Positions 9,713-18,739 of a DNA stretch of 57,454 nucleotides are shown here, one piece after another. A model generated the notes under the pieces. The model saw nothing but the letters and a program-made list of their open reading frames with translations, made no database searches and was not told where the DNA came from. A program made the translations under genes and the position numbers. Numbering within the stretch: position 1 is the first letter of the stretch; each line of letters opens with the position of its first letter. The stretch lies in assembly GCA_964609385.1 (NCBI GenBank), contig CAZSSM010000045.1, positions 1-57,454 of the forward strand. Reading direction: 5' to 3'. This stretch comes from CAZSSM01 sp964609385 (lineage in GTDB: Bacteria > Planctomycetota > Planctomycetia > Isosphaerales > Isosphaeraceae).

Positions 9713-11545
9713 ATGTCGACCGGCACCGCAACGATGGCAGACCGACCCGATCATTTCGCGACGGATGCCCCGACGACGGGGGGACCGACCGGGATCGACC
9801 GACGCGAAAGAGTCCGCGACCTCGCTCTCTTGGGCCTGTTCTGCTTGACGCTCAATCTCGCCGGCAACGGCCACATCAGCCTCTGGGACCGCGACGAACC
9901 GAGGTACGCCACTTGCACCCGCGAGATGATGCAGAGCGGCGACTGGATCCACCCGACCTTCAACGGCGAGCCGCGCTACCACAAACCGGTCCTGATCTAC
10001 TGGCTCATGATGGCCGGCACGAGCATCGGCGGCGACAACCCGTTTGGGGCACGGTTGGTCTCAGGCGTGGCGGGGATGTTGGCGTGCTTGGTGACGTACT
10101 TGCTAGCCTCGCGGTTGTTCAATGTACGAACCGCGCGGTTCGCATCGATCGTGATGGCCACAGCGCCGTTGGTCGTCGTCGAATCGAAGCTAGCGACAAC
10201 TGACGCGACGCTCAGCCTCTTGATCCTGGGCGCACAGTTCTGCCTCTGGGAACTTCGGAGGCGATCGTCGACGGGCCTCGCCTTGCTCTTTTGGACGATA
10301 ATGGGCCTGTCGGTCCTGGTCAAGGGGCCTGTCGGACCAGCCTTCATTGGGACGGCCGCCTTAGCATCCTGGATCTTCGGTGCCCCGCCGCTTTATCTTA
10401 AACGGCTCCGGTATCGCTGGGGGATCCCGCTGTTCCTGGCCATCACGGTTCCTTGGTTCGTCGCCATCGGGGTCATTACACAGGGCGCGTTCTACGAGGT
10501 CGCCTTGGGCTACCACGTCGTTGAACGGGTCACGCGTGGGATCGAGGAGCACGGTGGGTTCCCCGGCTACTACATCATCCTGACTTTGGGAACGTTCTAT
10601 CCCTGGTCGAGCCTGGCCCCGGCGTCGATGCTCTCGGCCTGGAAGGCTCGTCGCGGTCGACCCGAGATCGGCTTCCTCCTAGGCTGGATCGTCGGCCCGT
10701 TACTCATGCTGGAGATGATCCAAACCAAGCTGATCCATTACTATTTGCCGGCGATGCCGGCCCTGGCTCTTTTGGTGGGCTGGTTCCTCGATCGTCTGAC
10801 ACTCCAGGCGCGCGACCTCCGTCAGATCAGCTTGGGTCGGTTGGCGACCGGGTTGCTGACCGGGATCGGCCTCACCGGTGTGGCCGCCCTGATCGCTGGA
10901 GCGATCGCCTTTGAATGGATGCGATTGCCTGGCCTGGTCCTGGCCGTGGTCGTGCTGGGTGGAACTTTGGGCTCCTTAACGCTCTACCGGTTGGGCCAGA
11001 CGGCCGAAGCGACCTGGAGCTTGGCGGCGACTTGGGCGATGGTCCTGTTGGGCTTGAGCCTCTGGTTGCTGCCAGCGGCCGATCCGCACCGGATTTCCGA
11101 CCGGGTCGGGAAGCGGCTCAAGCAACTGGCCGAGACCCATGAGGCCGAACCAGCCCTGGCGCGGTTCGACGAGCCGGGGATCATCTATGGTCTAGGTCGG
11201 CCGGCAGCCGTTGTCCGTCGCAAGGCGACGTTCTACGACGCGGTTCGTCGCGATGGCGCGATCGTGATCCCGCTCAGCGAGGAGGAGATCGCCATGATCC
11301 ACGCCTGGCCCGAGATGTCCTTGGAGGTCGTCGAGACGATCAGCGGCTACAACCTCGACAAGGCGCGGACCGAACGTTTGCAGATGGCCGTCGTCCGATG
11401 GGTCGAGACCGAGGCCACCCGCGACCCGAGTGAGTCGCTGGCTTCGGATTCCTCCGGAACAGACCGCGTCGCATCTGATCCCGAAACGAGCCCGATTCCC
11501 CGAGTCGCCGAGTCATCGACGCGCAAGCAGATCGGTGTAGAGTGA
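9713..11545 (+). CDS. ArnT/PMT-like membrane glycosyltransferase (GT83-type)
   Basis: About 610 residues with many transmembrane helices. The first luminal/periplasmic loop has the acidic pair and context typical of ArnT-like enzymes (SLWDRDEPRYATCTREM), followed by FNGEPRYHKPVLIYWLM. Later membrane segments include LLILGAQFCLWELRR, FIGTAALASWIFGAPPLYL and LIHYYLPAMPALALLVGWFL. The family moves a sugar from a polyprenyl-phosphate donor to a lipid or protein acceptor on the outer face of the inner membrane; the acceptor here is unknown. The frame is open from 9512, but the ATG at 9713 has GGAAGG about 9 bases upstream and begins the natural N-terminus, so I use it. The 3' end overlaps the convergent GT4 gene by 33 bases. 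Confidence 0.88.
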   Translation: MSTGTATMADRPDHFATDAPTTGGPTGIDRRERVRDLALLGLFCLTLNLAGNGHISLWDRDEPRYATCTREMMQSGDWIHPTFNGEPRYHKPVLIYWLMMAGTSIGGDNPFGARLVSGVAGMLACLVTYLLASRLFNVRTARFASIVMATAPLVVVESKLATTDATLSLLILGAQFCLWELRRRSSTGLALLFWTIMGLSVLVKGPVGPAFIGTAALASWIFGAPPLYLKRLRYRWGIPLFLAITVPWFVAIGVITQGAFYEVALGYHVVERVTRGIEEHGGFPGYYIILTLGTFYPWSSLAPASMLSAWKARRGRPEIGFLLGWIVGPLLMLEMIQTKLIHYYLPAMPALALLVGWFLDRLTLQARDLRQISLGRLATGLLTGIGLTGVAALIAGAIAFEWMRLPGLVLAVVVLGGTLGSLTLYRLGQTAEATWSLAATWAMVLLGLSLWLLPAADPHRISDRVGKRLKQLAETHEAEPALARFDEPGIIYGLGRPAAVVRRKATFYDAVRRDGAIVIPLSEEEIAMIHAWPEMSLEVVETISGYNLDKARTERLQMAVVRWVETEATRDPSESLASDSSGTDRVASDPETSPIPRVAESSTRKQIGVE

Positions 11546-12670
11546 CCGCAACTGCCGGGTCATGGTCTCGTGGCGGAACTGGTCGGCGAACCGGCTCCGC
11601 CCCTCCTGCCCCATTCGGTTCCGCAGATCGGGGTCATCGGACAGGGACCGAATGGCTTGGCCGAGCCGATCGAGGTCGCGGGGCGGGAGCAAGAACCCCG
11701 TCTCGGGCAGGACGACCTCGCGGGCGCCATCGACGTCGTAGCTGATGACCGGTCGGCCGACCAGCAATGCTTGGGGGAGAACCCGCGCCAAGCCTTCACG
11801 GAGGCTGGGGTGGATCACCGCGTCGAGCCCCAGCAGGATCTCTGGGATCCGATCTGCGGGCACCAAGCCGGTGAAGATGAAGGCGTGCTCCAAGCCCAAA
11901 CGACCGATCTCCGTCTGAAGGGATTCGCGGAGGATCCCGTCACCGACGAAGACGAACCGGACCTCAGGTCGCTCACGGAGGATCTTGGGGGCCACAGCAA
12001 TGATGTCGTCGTGGCCTTTCAATTCAAAGAGTCGGGCGACGGTGCCGAACGCGACGTGCTCGGGGGCCAGGCCGAGTTCCTCGCGGACCTCCTCACGGGA
12101 CCGTCTGGGCGTCAGGAACGCATCGACGTCCATTCCGCTGTAGACGGTCTGGAACAGATCGGAGTGCCCGACGCCGGCGGCCAGCGCCTGTGTCGTCATC
12201 GCGTCGCAGACACAGACGATTTTATGACAGCGCCGAGCCGCCCAGCGCTCCAAGGCAATGTAAAGGCGGTTTCGCCACCATGAACAGAACGGGCCGAAGG
12301 GCAGGCCGTGGATCGTGTGGATGACGACCGGGACTCGTTCGTGCCAGGCGGCGGCGCGTCCGAGGATCCCGGCCTTGGAGCTGTGCGTGTGAACGACCTC
12401 CGGCTTGATCTCACGAATCAAATCTCGCAAGGCGTGATACGCGGCCAGATCCTGACGTGGTGCGAGATCGCGGACCAATTCGGGCATCGTCTGAACGTTC
12501 AGTCCGCCTTGGTCGGCGCGGGCCAACAAGCTTCCTTCGGGGCCCGTGGTTGGTCCGGTGACTAAGCGGACCTCATCCTGATAGTGATGGTGCAGCCCCT
12601 CGACGGTCAGCAGTGTGTTCTCCTGGGCGCCGCCCAGGATCATCCTCGTGATGATATGCAAAATGTTCAT
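11513..12670 (-). CDS. GT4-family glycosyltransferase
   Basis: 385 residues with the GT-B fold. The N-terminal acceptor half starts MNILHIITRMILGGAQENT (glycine-rich loop) and contains VVHTHSSKAGILGR and HTIHGLPF. The C-terminal nucleotide-sugar half contains FGTVARLFELKGHDDII, FVFVGDGILRESL, and the family EX7E region HPSLREGLARVLPQALLVGR followed by PVISYDVDGAREVV. Likely a cytoplasmic transferase building an envelope polysaccharide or glycolipid; donor and acceptor are unknown. It is last in the asd-truA-GT4 run, and its start codon lies inside the 3' end of truA (98-base overlap). It converges on the ArnT-like gene, overlapping it by 33 bases. Confidence 0.9.
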   Translation of the reverse strand: MNILHIITRMILGGAQENTLLTVEGLHHHYQDEVRLVTGPTTGPEGSLLARADQGGLNVQTMPELVRDLAPRQDLAAYHALRDLIREIKPEVVHTHSSKAGILGRAAAWHERVPVVIHTIHGLPFGPFCSWWRNRLYIALERWAARRCHKIVCVCDAMTTQALAAGVGHSDLFQTVYSGMDVDAFLTPRRSREEVREELGLAPEHVAFGTVARLFELKGHDDIIAVAPKILRERPEVRFVFVGDGILRESLQTEIGRLGLEHAFIFTGLVPADRIPEILLGLDAVIHPSLREGLARVLPQALLVGRPVISYDVDGAREVVLPETGFLLPPRDLDRLGQAIRSLSDDPDLRNRMGQEGRSRFADQFRHETMTRQLRSLYTDLLARR

Positions 12671-13547
12671 GGTTCAGGGCGGTCAGGGTCGCTGTCGGGA
12701 TTTGCGGATGGTCGTAATTGACATGGACGAGAACGAGCCCGTGTGGAGGTGCGGTCGGTCCGGCGAGCCGACGATCACCGGCGTGGAGCGCTTCGGCGAC
12801 TCGCTCCGGCGACCAACGGCCGCGGCCGACCAGCACGAGCGTCCCGGCGATGGCCCGGACCATGTTGTACAGGAACCCATCGGCCTCAACATCGACCCAG
12901 AGAAACCGACCGACCCGGTTCACAGCAATTCGGACGATCGTCCGGATGCTACTGGTCCGGTTGGGCCAATGGGTCTCGAAGCTCCGGAAGTCGTGGCGGC
13001 CCTGAAGCGCCTCGGTGGCCCGACGCATCGCTTCGAGGTCGAGCCGTACTGGCACATGATGACTGGCTCGTCGATGCAAAGGCGATGGCACCGGCCCGTT
13101 GTCGAGGATATAGCGGTACATTTTGGTGCGTGCGTCGAAGGTGGCGTGGAAGGCCTGGGACTCATCAAGCACCTGAAGGATCCGGACATCGTCGGGGAGA
13201 TTGGCGTTGAGGGCGCGGACGAAGACCTCGGCCGTATAGGGGGCGGCGGTATAGAAGTGAGCGACCTGACCGACGGCATGGACCCCCGCATCGGTCCGTC
13301 CTGAGGCGGTGACTACTGGCGTGACGCCAGTCAGCGCACCGATGGCCCGCTCGATCAGTTCCTGGGCGGTCCGTTGGCCGGGTTGACGTTGCCAGCCGGC
13401 CAGCTCGGTCCCGTCGTAGCTGATGGTCAACCGGAGGTTCCGCGCCCCGACGACCGACCGTTGACGACGCGGCGAGTCGGACCGATCCTCCTCCTTGATG
13501 GTTCCCGGATCATCGACCGGTCGTCCGTTTGCGGGCGGTCCGATCAA
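12573..13547 (-). CDS. truA: tRNA pseudouridine(38-40) synthase
   Basis: Converts uridines 38-40 in the anticodon arm of many tRNAs to pseudouridine. The core is clear: LRLTISYDGTELAGWQRQPG, catalytic-Asp motif SGRTDAGVHAVGQVAHF (Asp about residue 86 from the start used), RYILDNGPVPSPLHR, FLYNMVRAIAGTLVLVG and HGLVLVHVNYD. No ATG precedes the core within the frame downstream of asd. A TTG at 13547 overlaps the asd stop (TTGA), which suggests coupled translation, so I use it. About 40 residues precede the core and a tail of about 45 follows it, longer than typical TruA. The tail (HPQIPTATLTALNHEHFAYH...) is read through the GT4 start region in another frame. Confidence 0.88.
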   Translation of the reverse strand: MIGPPANGRPVDDPGTIKEEDRSDSPRRQRSVVGARNLRLTISYDGTELAGWQRQPGQRTAQELIERAIGALTGVTPVVTASGRTDAGVHAVGQVAHFYTAAPYTAEVFVRALNANLPDDVRILQVLDESQAFHATFDARTKMYRYILDNGPVPSPLHRRASHHVPVRLDLEAMRRATEALQGRHDFRSFETHWPNRTSSIRTIVRIAVNRVGRFLWVDVEADGFLYNMVRAIAGTLVLVGRGRWSPERVAEALHAGDRRLAGPTAPPHGLVLVHVNYDHPQIPTATLTALNHEHFAYHHEDDPGRRPGEHTADRRGAAPSLSG

Positions 13548-14569
13548 GCGACCCCTCCGTGGGATCCCTGCATGATCAGGTTCTCGGCGATCTGGACCGC
13601 GTTTAGAGCAGCACCTTTGCGGAGGTTGTCGCTGACGCACCAGAAGGCCAGGGCGTGCTCCGAGCCGGGCACCGCGCGGATCCGGCCGACGAACACGTCG
13701 TCCTGTTTGAACGATGGGGTCGGCATGGGATATTGGGCCTTCTCCGGCCGATCGATCACGGTGACTCCTGGCGATTGGCCCCAGAGCAGCCGGGCCTGCT
13801 CCGTAGTGATCGGCTCGGCGGTCTCGACCATCAAGCTCTCACAGTGGCTGTAGAGGATCGGTACGCGGACGCATGTTGGGATCACCCTTAAGTCGGGTAG
13901 ATCGAGGATCTTGCGGGTCTCGTCGATCATCTTGTGTTCTTCTTGGCTGTACCCATCCTCTTGGAACGGCCCGATCTGGGGGATGCAGTTGAAAGCGATC
14001 GTGTAGGGGAACGTTTCGGGCTCGGGGCAAACCGTGTCGTTCATCAGAGCGCGGGTCTGCTCGGTCAGCTCACGGACGCCGTTGTAGCCGGCCCCCGAGA
14101 CCGACTGATAGGTGTTGACGACGACGCGTCGGAGTCCGAAGCGTTGGTGCAGTGGCTGAAGCGCCACAACCATCTGGATCGTCGAGCAGTTGGGGTTGGC
14201 CACGATTCCTCGGGGGATCTGCTCCAGGCACCTCGCGTTGATCTCCGGCACGACCAGGGGGACATCGCGCTCCATCCGGAAAGCACTGGAGTTGTCGATG
14301 ACGATCGCACCGGCCTCAGCGGCTCGGGGGGCATATAGCCTCGAAACACCCGAGGGGACGCTGGCTAAAACGTAATCGATGCCGTTGAAATCGCACTCGC
14401 TCAGCGGTTCGATCGGATATTCACGCCCCCGAAAAGTCACTGAGCGGCCGGCACTCCTGTGCGAGGCCAATAACCGAAGCTGGGAGACCGGAAAATTGCG
14501 CTCGTCCAGGAGGCGGAGCATGACCTGCCCAACCGCCCCCGAGACCCCCATAATCGCGACCTGTTTCAC
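13544..14569 (-). CDS. asd: Aspartate-semialdehyde dehydrogenase
   Basis: About 341 residues. Reduces aspartyl phosphate to aspartate semialdehyde with NADPH, the branch point to lysine/diaminopimelate, threonine and methionine. Motifs: NADP loop VAIMGVSGAVGQVMLRLL, IVIDNSSAFRM, the active-site cysteine in GIVANPNCSTIQM (about Cys128), NTYQSVSGAGYNGVREL, and VPILYSHCESLMVET. The longest frame starts at 14620, but the GTG at 14569 sits directly before the conserved KQVAIMG, with GGGGGAG about 10 bases upstream, so I prefer it. It is the first gene of asd-truA-GT4 and its stop overlaps the TTG proposed for truA. Presence of asd fits peptidoglycan (DAP) synthesis in a planctomycete. Confidence 0.93.
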   Translation of the reverse strand: MKQVAIMGVSGAVGQVMLRLLDERNFPVSQLRLLASHRSAGRSVTFRGREYPIEPLSECDFNGIDYVLASVPSGVSRLYAPRAAEAGAIVIDNSSAFRMERDVPLVVPEINARCLEQIPRGIVANPNCSTIQMVVALQPLHQRFGLRRVVVNTYQSVSGAGYNGVRELTEQTRALMNDTVCPEPETFPYTIAFNCIPQIGPFQEDGYSQEEHKMIDETRKILDLPDLRVIPTCVRVPILYSHCESLMVETAEPITTEQARLLWGQSPGVTVIDRPEKAQYPMPTPSFKQDDVFVGRIRAVPGSEHALAFWCVSDNLRKGAALNAVQIAENLIMQGSHGGVA

Positions 14570-15006
14570 GGCGAGCTGACTCCCCCGGCGTCGCCGGACG
14601 GCTCGGGGACGGCCCGGCACGTTCGTACGCCGTGTCCAGTTGGGTCACGGTGGGTCGATCATCGAACCGGGCCTTTGGGATCGTCCGATCAAGTCGTCCG
14701 GAGCCATCCCCAGGCGTACGGATCCATCGTTGGTCTCCGACCGAGGGCCGTGCCATGTCGGTCCCCCTCACCTCGGAGGATTCCATGATAATTCGATCGG
14801 TGTTGCGCGCCCAAGACCGACCGGTCATCACGGACCGGTTTCCCAACGCCGCAGCCGGTCTATCATGGAGGGGGACGCGTGCGTCACGTCTTGTCCCCTT
14901 GGCATCCCGATCTCGGGTCGTCCTCCGGAACCGACCGGCTCTCCCCGCACGTCGGACCTCTTCCCTCAGAATCATGAGGGATTCGCTCTGAGAAGGATCG
15001 GTATCG
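14570..15006. other. Divergent intergenic region between asd and purD
   Basis: 437 bases separating divergently read asd and purD. Open frames on both strands here lack recognisable domains. An AGAAGGA-type ribosome-binding site occurs just before the TTG start of purD. I cannot identify a promoter or regulatory RNA with confidence. Confidence 0.5.
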
Positions 15007-16521
15007 TTGAAACTCTTGGTCGTCGGCCGTGGTGGCCGAGAACACGCCCTTTGCTGGAAACTGGCCCAATCGAAGCGAGTGACGATCGTCTACTGCGCGC
15101 CGGGCAACGCGGGGACGGCTCGGGAATCGAAAGTGCAGAACCTGGCGATCGAGCCGGACGAGACCCGACGGTTGCTCGAGTTCGCCAAGCGTGAGGCGAT
15201 CGACCTGACCGTTGTCGGTCCGGAAGATCCGTTGGTCAACGGGATTACTGACGCCTTCATCGCGGAAGGGCTTCGTCTCTTCGGTCCGAAAGCCAACGCC
15301 GCGATGTTGGAAGGGAGCAAGGCGTTCGCCAAGGAGATGATGCGGCATGCCGGGATCCCGACGGCCGATCATCGCCTCTTCCGGTCCGCGCCGGACGCTG
15401 AACAGTATGTGCTCTCGCGCGAGGTCTCGTTGGTCGTCCGACCCCAGGGTCGCTCGGCTCGGCAATTGGTTGCGCCGCCGCTCTGCCGGACCATTTATGA
15501 GGCCTTGGAGGCGATCGACCGCCACCTGGGACCGCACGCCTCGGATCCCTGCGCTCGGCTGGACATCGAGGCCAAGGGGACTCGTTCGACCTTCGAAGAA
15601 GCCGTCGAGGCGCGTCGGTACGTCCTTCAGCGTCCTTTGGGAATCGTCGTCAAGGCCGACGGTCTGGCGGCCGGCAAGGGCGTGACCGTCTGCCACAACG
15701 CGCAGCAAGCCCTCGAGGCGATCGATCGCGTGATGGTCCGTCGTCAGTTCGGTCGCGCCGGGTCAGAGGTTCTCTTAGAGGAGCGGCTCGACGGTCAGGA
15801 AGCGAGCCTGATCGCCCTCTGCGATGGACAGACGATCCTGACTTTAGAGACCAGCCAAGATTACAAGCGGGCCTTTGCCGGGGATCGCGGTCCCAACACT
15901 GGGGGGATGGGGGCCTATTCGCCCGCAGACCAGGTGATTGGCCCGGATCGGATCACACAGGTCGAGCGCGAGATCCTCGTCCCGCTGGTCCACGCGATGA
16001 AGCGTCGGCGACGCCCGATCCGTGGCGTGATGTACGCCGGGCTGATGCTGACCAATCAAGGTCCGAAGGTCTTGGAGTTCAACGTCCGCTTCGGCGATCC
16101 CGAGATCCAAGTCCTTTTGTATCGGCTCCAGTCCGACTTGGTCGACTTGCTCGAAGCGGTCGTCGAAGGCCGCCTCATCGACCAGCAGATCCACTGGGAT
16201 CCTCGGCCAGCGATCACCGTCGTGCTGGCCTCGGGAGGCTACCCCGATGCCTACGAGAAAGGGCGCGAGATCCGTGGCCTCGCCGAGGCCGCCGAGGTGC
16301 CCGGTGTCAAAGTCTTCCATGCCGGAACCGCCCTGAAGCGACTCGACGAGGAAAGCGATCCGGTCGTCGTGACCGATGGCGGGCGGGTCCTGAACGTCAC
16401 GGCCATTGGCGAGACGCTCCAAGACGCTCGTGACCGCGCCTACAAGGCGGTACGACTGATTCGATTCAAGGGCGTCACGTACCGCGATGACATCGCGCAC
16501 CACGCCCTGAGCACGAGCTGA
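15007..16521 (+). CDS. purD: Phosphoribosylamine-glycine ligase with internal insert
   Basis: 504 residues; ATP-grasp enzyme of purine synthesis joining glycine to phosphoribosylamine. N-terminal GRGGREHALCWKL, then VVGPEDPLVNGI and LFGPKANAAMLEGSKAFAKE, central ATP-grasp motif GIVVKADGLAAGKGV (about residues 212-226), the metal/substrate segment RAFAGDRGPNTGGMGAYSP, and EFNVRFGDPEIQV. Typical PurD is about 420-430 residues. The surplus is one block of about 65-70 residues (about 139-205) inserted just before the KADGLAAGKGV strand; similar short segments (AEQYVLSR and ARRYVLQR) lie at its two borders. The start is TTG with an AGAAGGA-like site 10 bases upstream. The gene converges on the LEPR gene across a hairpin at 16563. 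Confidence 0.94.
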   Translation: MKLLVVGRGGREHALCWKLAQSKRVTIVYCAPGNAGTARESKVQNLAIEPDETRRLLEFAKREAIDLTVVGPEDPLVNGITDAFIAEGLRLFGPKANAAMLEGSKAFAKEMMRHAGIPTADHRLFRSAPDAEQYVLSREVSLVVRPQGRSARQLVAPPLCRTIYEALEAIDRHLGPHASDPCARLDIEAKGTRSTFEEAVEARRYVLQRPLGIVVKADGLAAGKGVTVCHNAQQALEAIDRVMVRRQFGRAGSEVLLEERLDGQEASLIALCDGQTILTLETSQDYKRAFAGDRGPNTGGMGAYSPADQVIGPDRITQVEREILVPLVHAMKRRRRPIRGVMYAGLMLTNQGPKVLEFNVRFGDPEIQVLLYRLQSDLVDLLEAVVEGRLIDQQIHWDPRPAITVVLASGGYPDAYEKGREIRGLAEAAEVPGVKVFHAGTALKRLDEESDPVVVTDGGRVLNVTAIGETLQDARDRAYKAVRLIRFKGVTYRDDIAHHALSTS

Positions 16522-16562
16522 GTCGCGTTGCCAGACAGTAGGAGCAGGCTTGCCCAACGAAA

Positions 16563-16606
16563 CGACCCGCCGAATCCGAACTCGTTGTCGAGTCGGCGGC
16601 GGGTCG
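16563..16606. terminator. Hairpin between convergent purD and LEPR-type gene
   Basis: Outer stem CGACCCGCCG / CGGCGGGTCG encloses a second stem ACTCG / CGAGT around a TTGT loop. It sits 41 bases after the purD stop and 63 bases after the stop of the convergent gene, so it could terminate both. Neither side has a clear T-run, so intrinsic termination is inferred from position and stem strength only. Confidence 0.55.
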
Positions 16607-16669
16607 ATTCCATCACGTTGACTTGAAACCAACCCCGCGCGCTGTCGCGGGGTCGAGTCAGCGATTCGA

Positions 16670-18346
16670 TCAGCTCGGCGTGGTCAGGAAGAACCCGGCC
16701 GGTCCCCCCGGGAACGGGCCGCCACGTGGCAGTTCGCTGAGCGGAAACGGGTTCTGGAGGATGTCGGAGCCCCGGAGCGGCTCGAAGATGCCGATCGGGA
16801 ACGGTTCGATCGAGCGCCGAACGTTGCGGGGTGTCAGCAGGTTGAGCGCCTGCAGGCGGATCCCCTCGCGCGGCGTGAACGGTCCGATCAGACCGACAGC
16901 ACGTTTGGGAGCCGAGGGCTTCTCGAAGGGCGGCTCGGGGACCATCGGCGGAATGACCGGTCCGAACTCGACGCGTGCCCGCTCGGCGAAGAAGGCTGTT
17001 TCGGGCTGGAGCGGGGTGACCCCCTGGTTGTCGATGATGCCGGCGACCTTCGCATCGATCTCACCGGCGGGCAGAACGAGCGAGTCGGGCGAATCGAAGG
17101 CGGTGTCGGTGTCGTCAATGGCGCCGGGCTCGAAGCTGGCCGCGAAGACCGAGTCGAGCACGTCACCACCGATCAGGATCGACATCCCGCCGCCGGGGGT
17201 CGCTTCGGGGGCCGGGCCCGCAGCGCCGGTCAGGTTCGCCTCGTAGCCCGAGAGCATCAGGGTCGAGACCACATCGCCGCCGAAGAGGGCGCGGCCGATC
17301 TCGTTGCGAGCCAGGACCGTGCTGTTGACCGCGCCCCGGTTGGCCGTCAACGTCTCGATCACGTCGGTGACAATGACTACGGTGTCCATGCCGCGACCGA
17401 ACTCGATGTTTCGCGAGCCGTCGGAAGAGACCAGCACGACGTTGTCGGTCTCACCCCCGATGAAGAAATCGGTGACGCGTCCAGACGTGTTGACGGCGAA
17501 GTTGGTCGCCTCCCCACCGATGCGGACCTCACCGATGGCTGCGTCGGCGGTGCCGGCCGGATCGCTATTGATGAACGTCCCTTCGTTGCCCGTCGTATCG
17601 AACCCATTGGAGGGCACCGCTGAGTTGCCAAGGATCTCGTTGGCTTGGAACGTGTTAAGCCGACCGGTCACGTTAAAGACAACACCATCCTGGAAGCCTG
17701 TGCCAGGGGTCGCCCCCTCCTCGCCGCTGGAGACGATTTGATCAACGACGACGGTCGTCCCGATAAACTTCGGGATACTCAAATTGATTTCTAAGAAATC
17801 ATCTCGACCGTTCTCATTGAGGGGTGTGTCGGTCTCATCGCCGAAGAACTGGGTGATATCGGCGCCGCCGAAGCGAAGCGAGATCACCCCGTCGGGAAGA
17901 TTCATGAAGGCGCGGGGAGTGCCAATCCCCTCATCGCTGTCGGGGCTGGTGTCACCCAGGATGAAGTCTGGCATGTCGATGGCGAAGATGCCGTTGTTGC
18001 CGAGCGATCCAAAGGCTTGCCCCCCAATCTGGGTCATGCTCTCAAAGACGACAACCCCGTCGCCATTGGGTCCTTGGTTGACCTCACCGATGATCCTCGA
18101 GGTCAACGGCAGGGTCCCGCCGAAGATGATTTCCTGGATCAGCGCCGGCTGCCCGAGCGGGACCAGTTCTCCATCTTCCGTGGGTTGGTTGAGCACGGTA
18201 ATGTCTCCGGGCCCAACCAACGAGAGGATCCACTCATCACCGTCGATGTCAACACCCGTCACGCGGGCGGCCATCAACCGTCGATTCTCTAGGAACTCGG
18301 ATCCAGGTCGAAGAGCGCGTCGGTTCCATGACGCTCGAGTCGCCAT
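16670..18346 (-). CDS. LEPR-motif surface/secreted protein, paralogue of 20019-21794
   Basis: 558 residues. The start is well supported: AGGAGGT lies 7 bases before the ATG. The N-terminus is Arg-rich, followed by FLENRRLMAARVTGVDI, a variant of the planctomycete LEPRxLL motif found near the start of many large surface proteins; no ordinary hydrophobic signal peptide is visible. The body is Gly/Val/Asp-rich beta-type sequence (EVRIGGEATNFAVNTSGRV, DFFIGGETDNVVLVSSDGS). Near residue 390 the module ILIGGDVLDSVFAASFEPG...AKVAGIIDNQ...AFFAERARV matches the second LEPR protein. The C-terminus is Pro-rich and ends GGPFPGGPAGFFLTTPS. Function unknown; probably extracellular or cell-surface. Confidence 0.8.
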   Translation of the reverse strand: MATRASWNRRALRPGSEFLENRRLMAARVTGVDIDGDEWILSLVGPGDITVLNQPTEDGELVPLGQPALIQEIIFGGTLPLTSRIIGEVNQGPNGDGVVVFESMTQIGGQAFGSLGNNGIFAIDMPDFILGDTSPDSDEGIGTPRAFMNLPDGVISLRFGGADITQFFGDETDTPLNENGRDDFLEINLSIPKFIGTTVVVDQIVSSGEEGATPGTGFQDGVVFNVTGRLNTFQANEILGNSAVPSNGFDTTGNEGTFINSDPAGTADAAIGEVRIGGEATNFAVNTSGRVTDFFIGGETDNVVLVSSDGSRNIEFGRGMDTVVIVTDVIETLTANRGAVNSTVLARNEIGRALFGGDVVSTLMLSGYEANLTGAAGPAPEATPGGGMSILIGGDVLDSVFAASFEPGAIDDTDTAFDSPDSLVLPAGEIDAKVAGIIDNQGVTPLQPETAFFAERARVEFGPVIPPMVPEPPFEKPSAPKRAVGLIGPFTPREGIRLQALNLLTPRNVRRSIEPFPIGIFEPLRGSDILQNPFPLSELPRGGPFPGGPAGFFLTTPS

Positions 18347-18387
18347 GCTCGGACCTCCTACGGACAGCCATGGCCGATGTGCAAGGA

Positions 18388-18582
18388 TCAGCGATGACTC
18401 CCGCTTGTCTGATCTTTTGAACAGTCACCGGTTTCGGGATCGACCGCATAGGTGGGCCGCTCGCCGGAGCGTCGTCGAGCACGACGGCGCCGGGACCGGA
18501 ACTCCCCGACGATCGCTAAGATCGGCTCATCCGGCTGGCGAGCTTTCGTCGTTTCGAAAAATTCCTGAAGCTGTAGGCCCAT
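18388..18582 (-). CDS. Possible small basic protein upstream of the LEPR gene
   Basis: 64 codons from an ATG at 18582, on the same strand as and 41 bases before the LEPR-type gene. The product begins MGLQLQEFFETTKARQPDEP, has an Arg-rich middle (SRRRRARRRSGERP) and a plausible C-terminal YAVDPETGDCSKDQ. Codon choice looks like neighbouring genes, but no ribosome-binding site is evident and I recognise no family. Real gene status is uncertain; it may be leader sequence. Confidence 0.35.
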   Translation of the reverse strand: MGLQLQEFFETTKARQPDEPILAIVGEFRSRRRRARRRSGERPTYAVDPETGDCSKDQTSGSHR

Positions 18583-18739
18583 GCTACAGATAGACGGGAC
18601 CACATCATACAGTAGGTTGTAGTGCCCTTGTCACTCGACCCTTGTCGGCGAACAATGTCTTAACGATACCATCAGATCGGGCGCGATTCGTCCGCGCCGA
18701 TCGTGACTACCACCCGCTTCAACCCGGGGGTTTTTCTTC

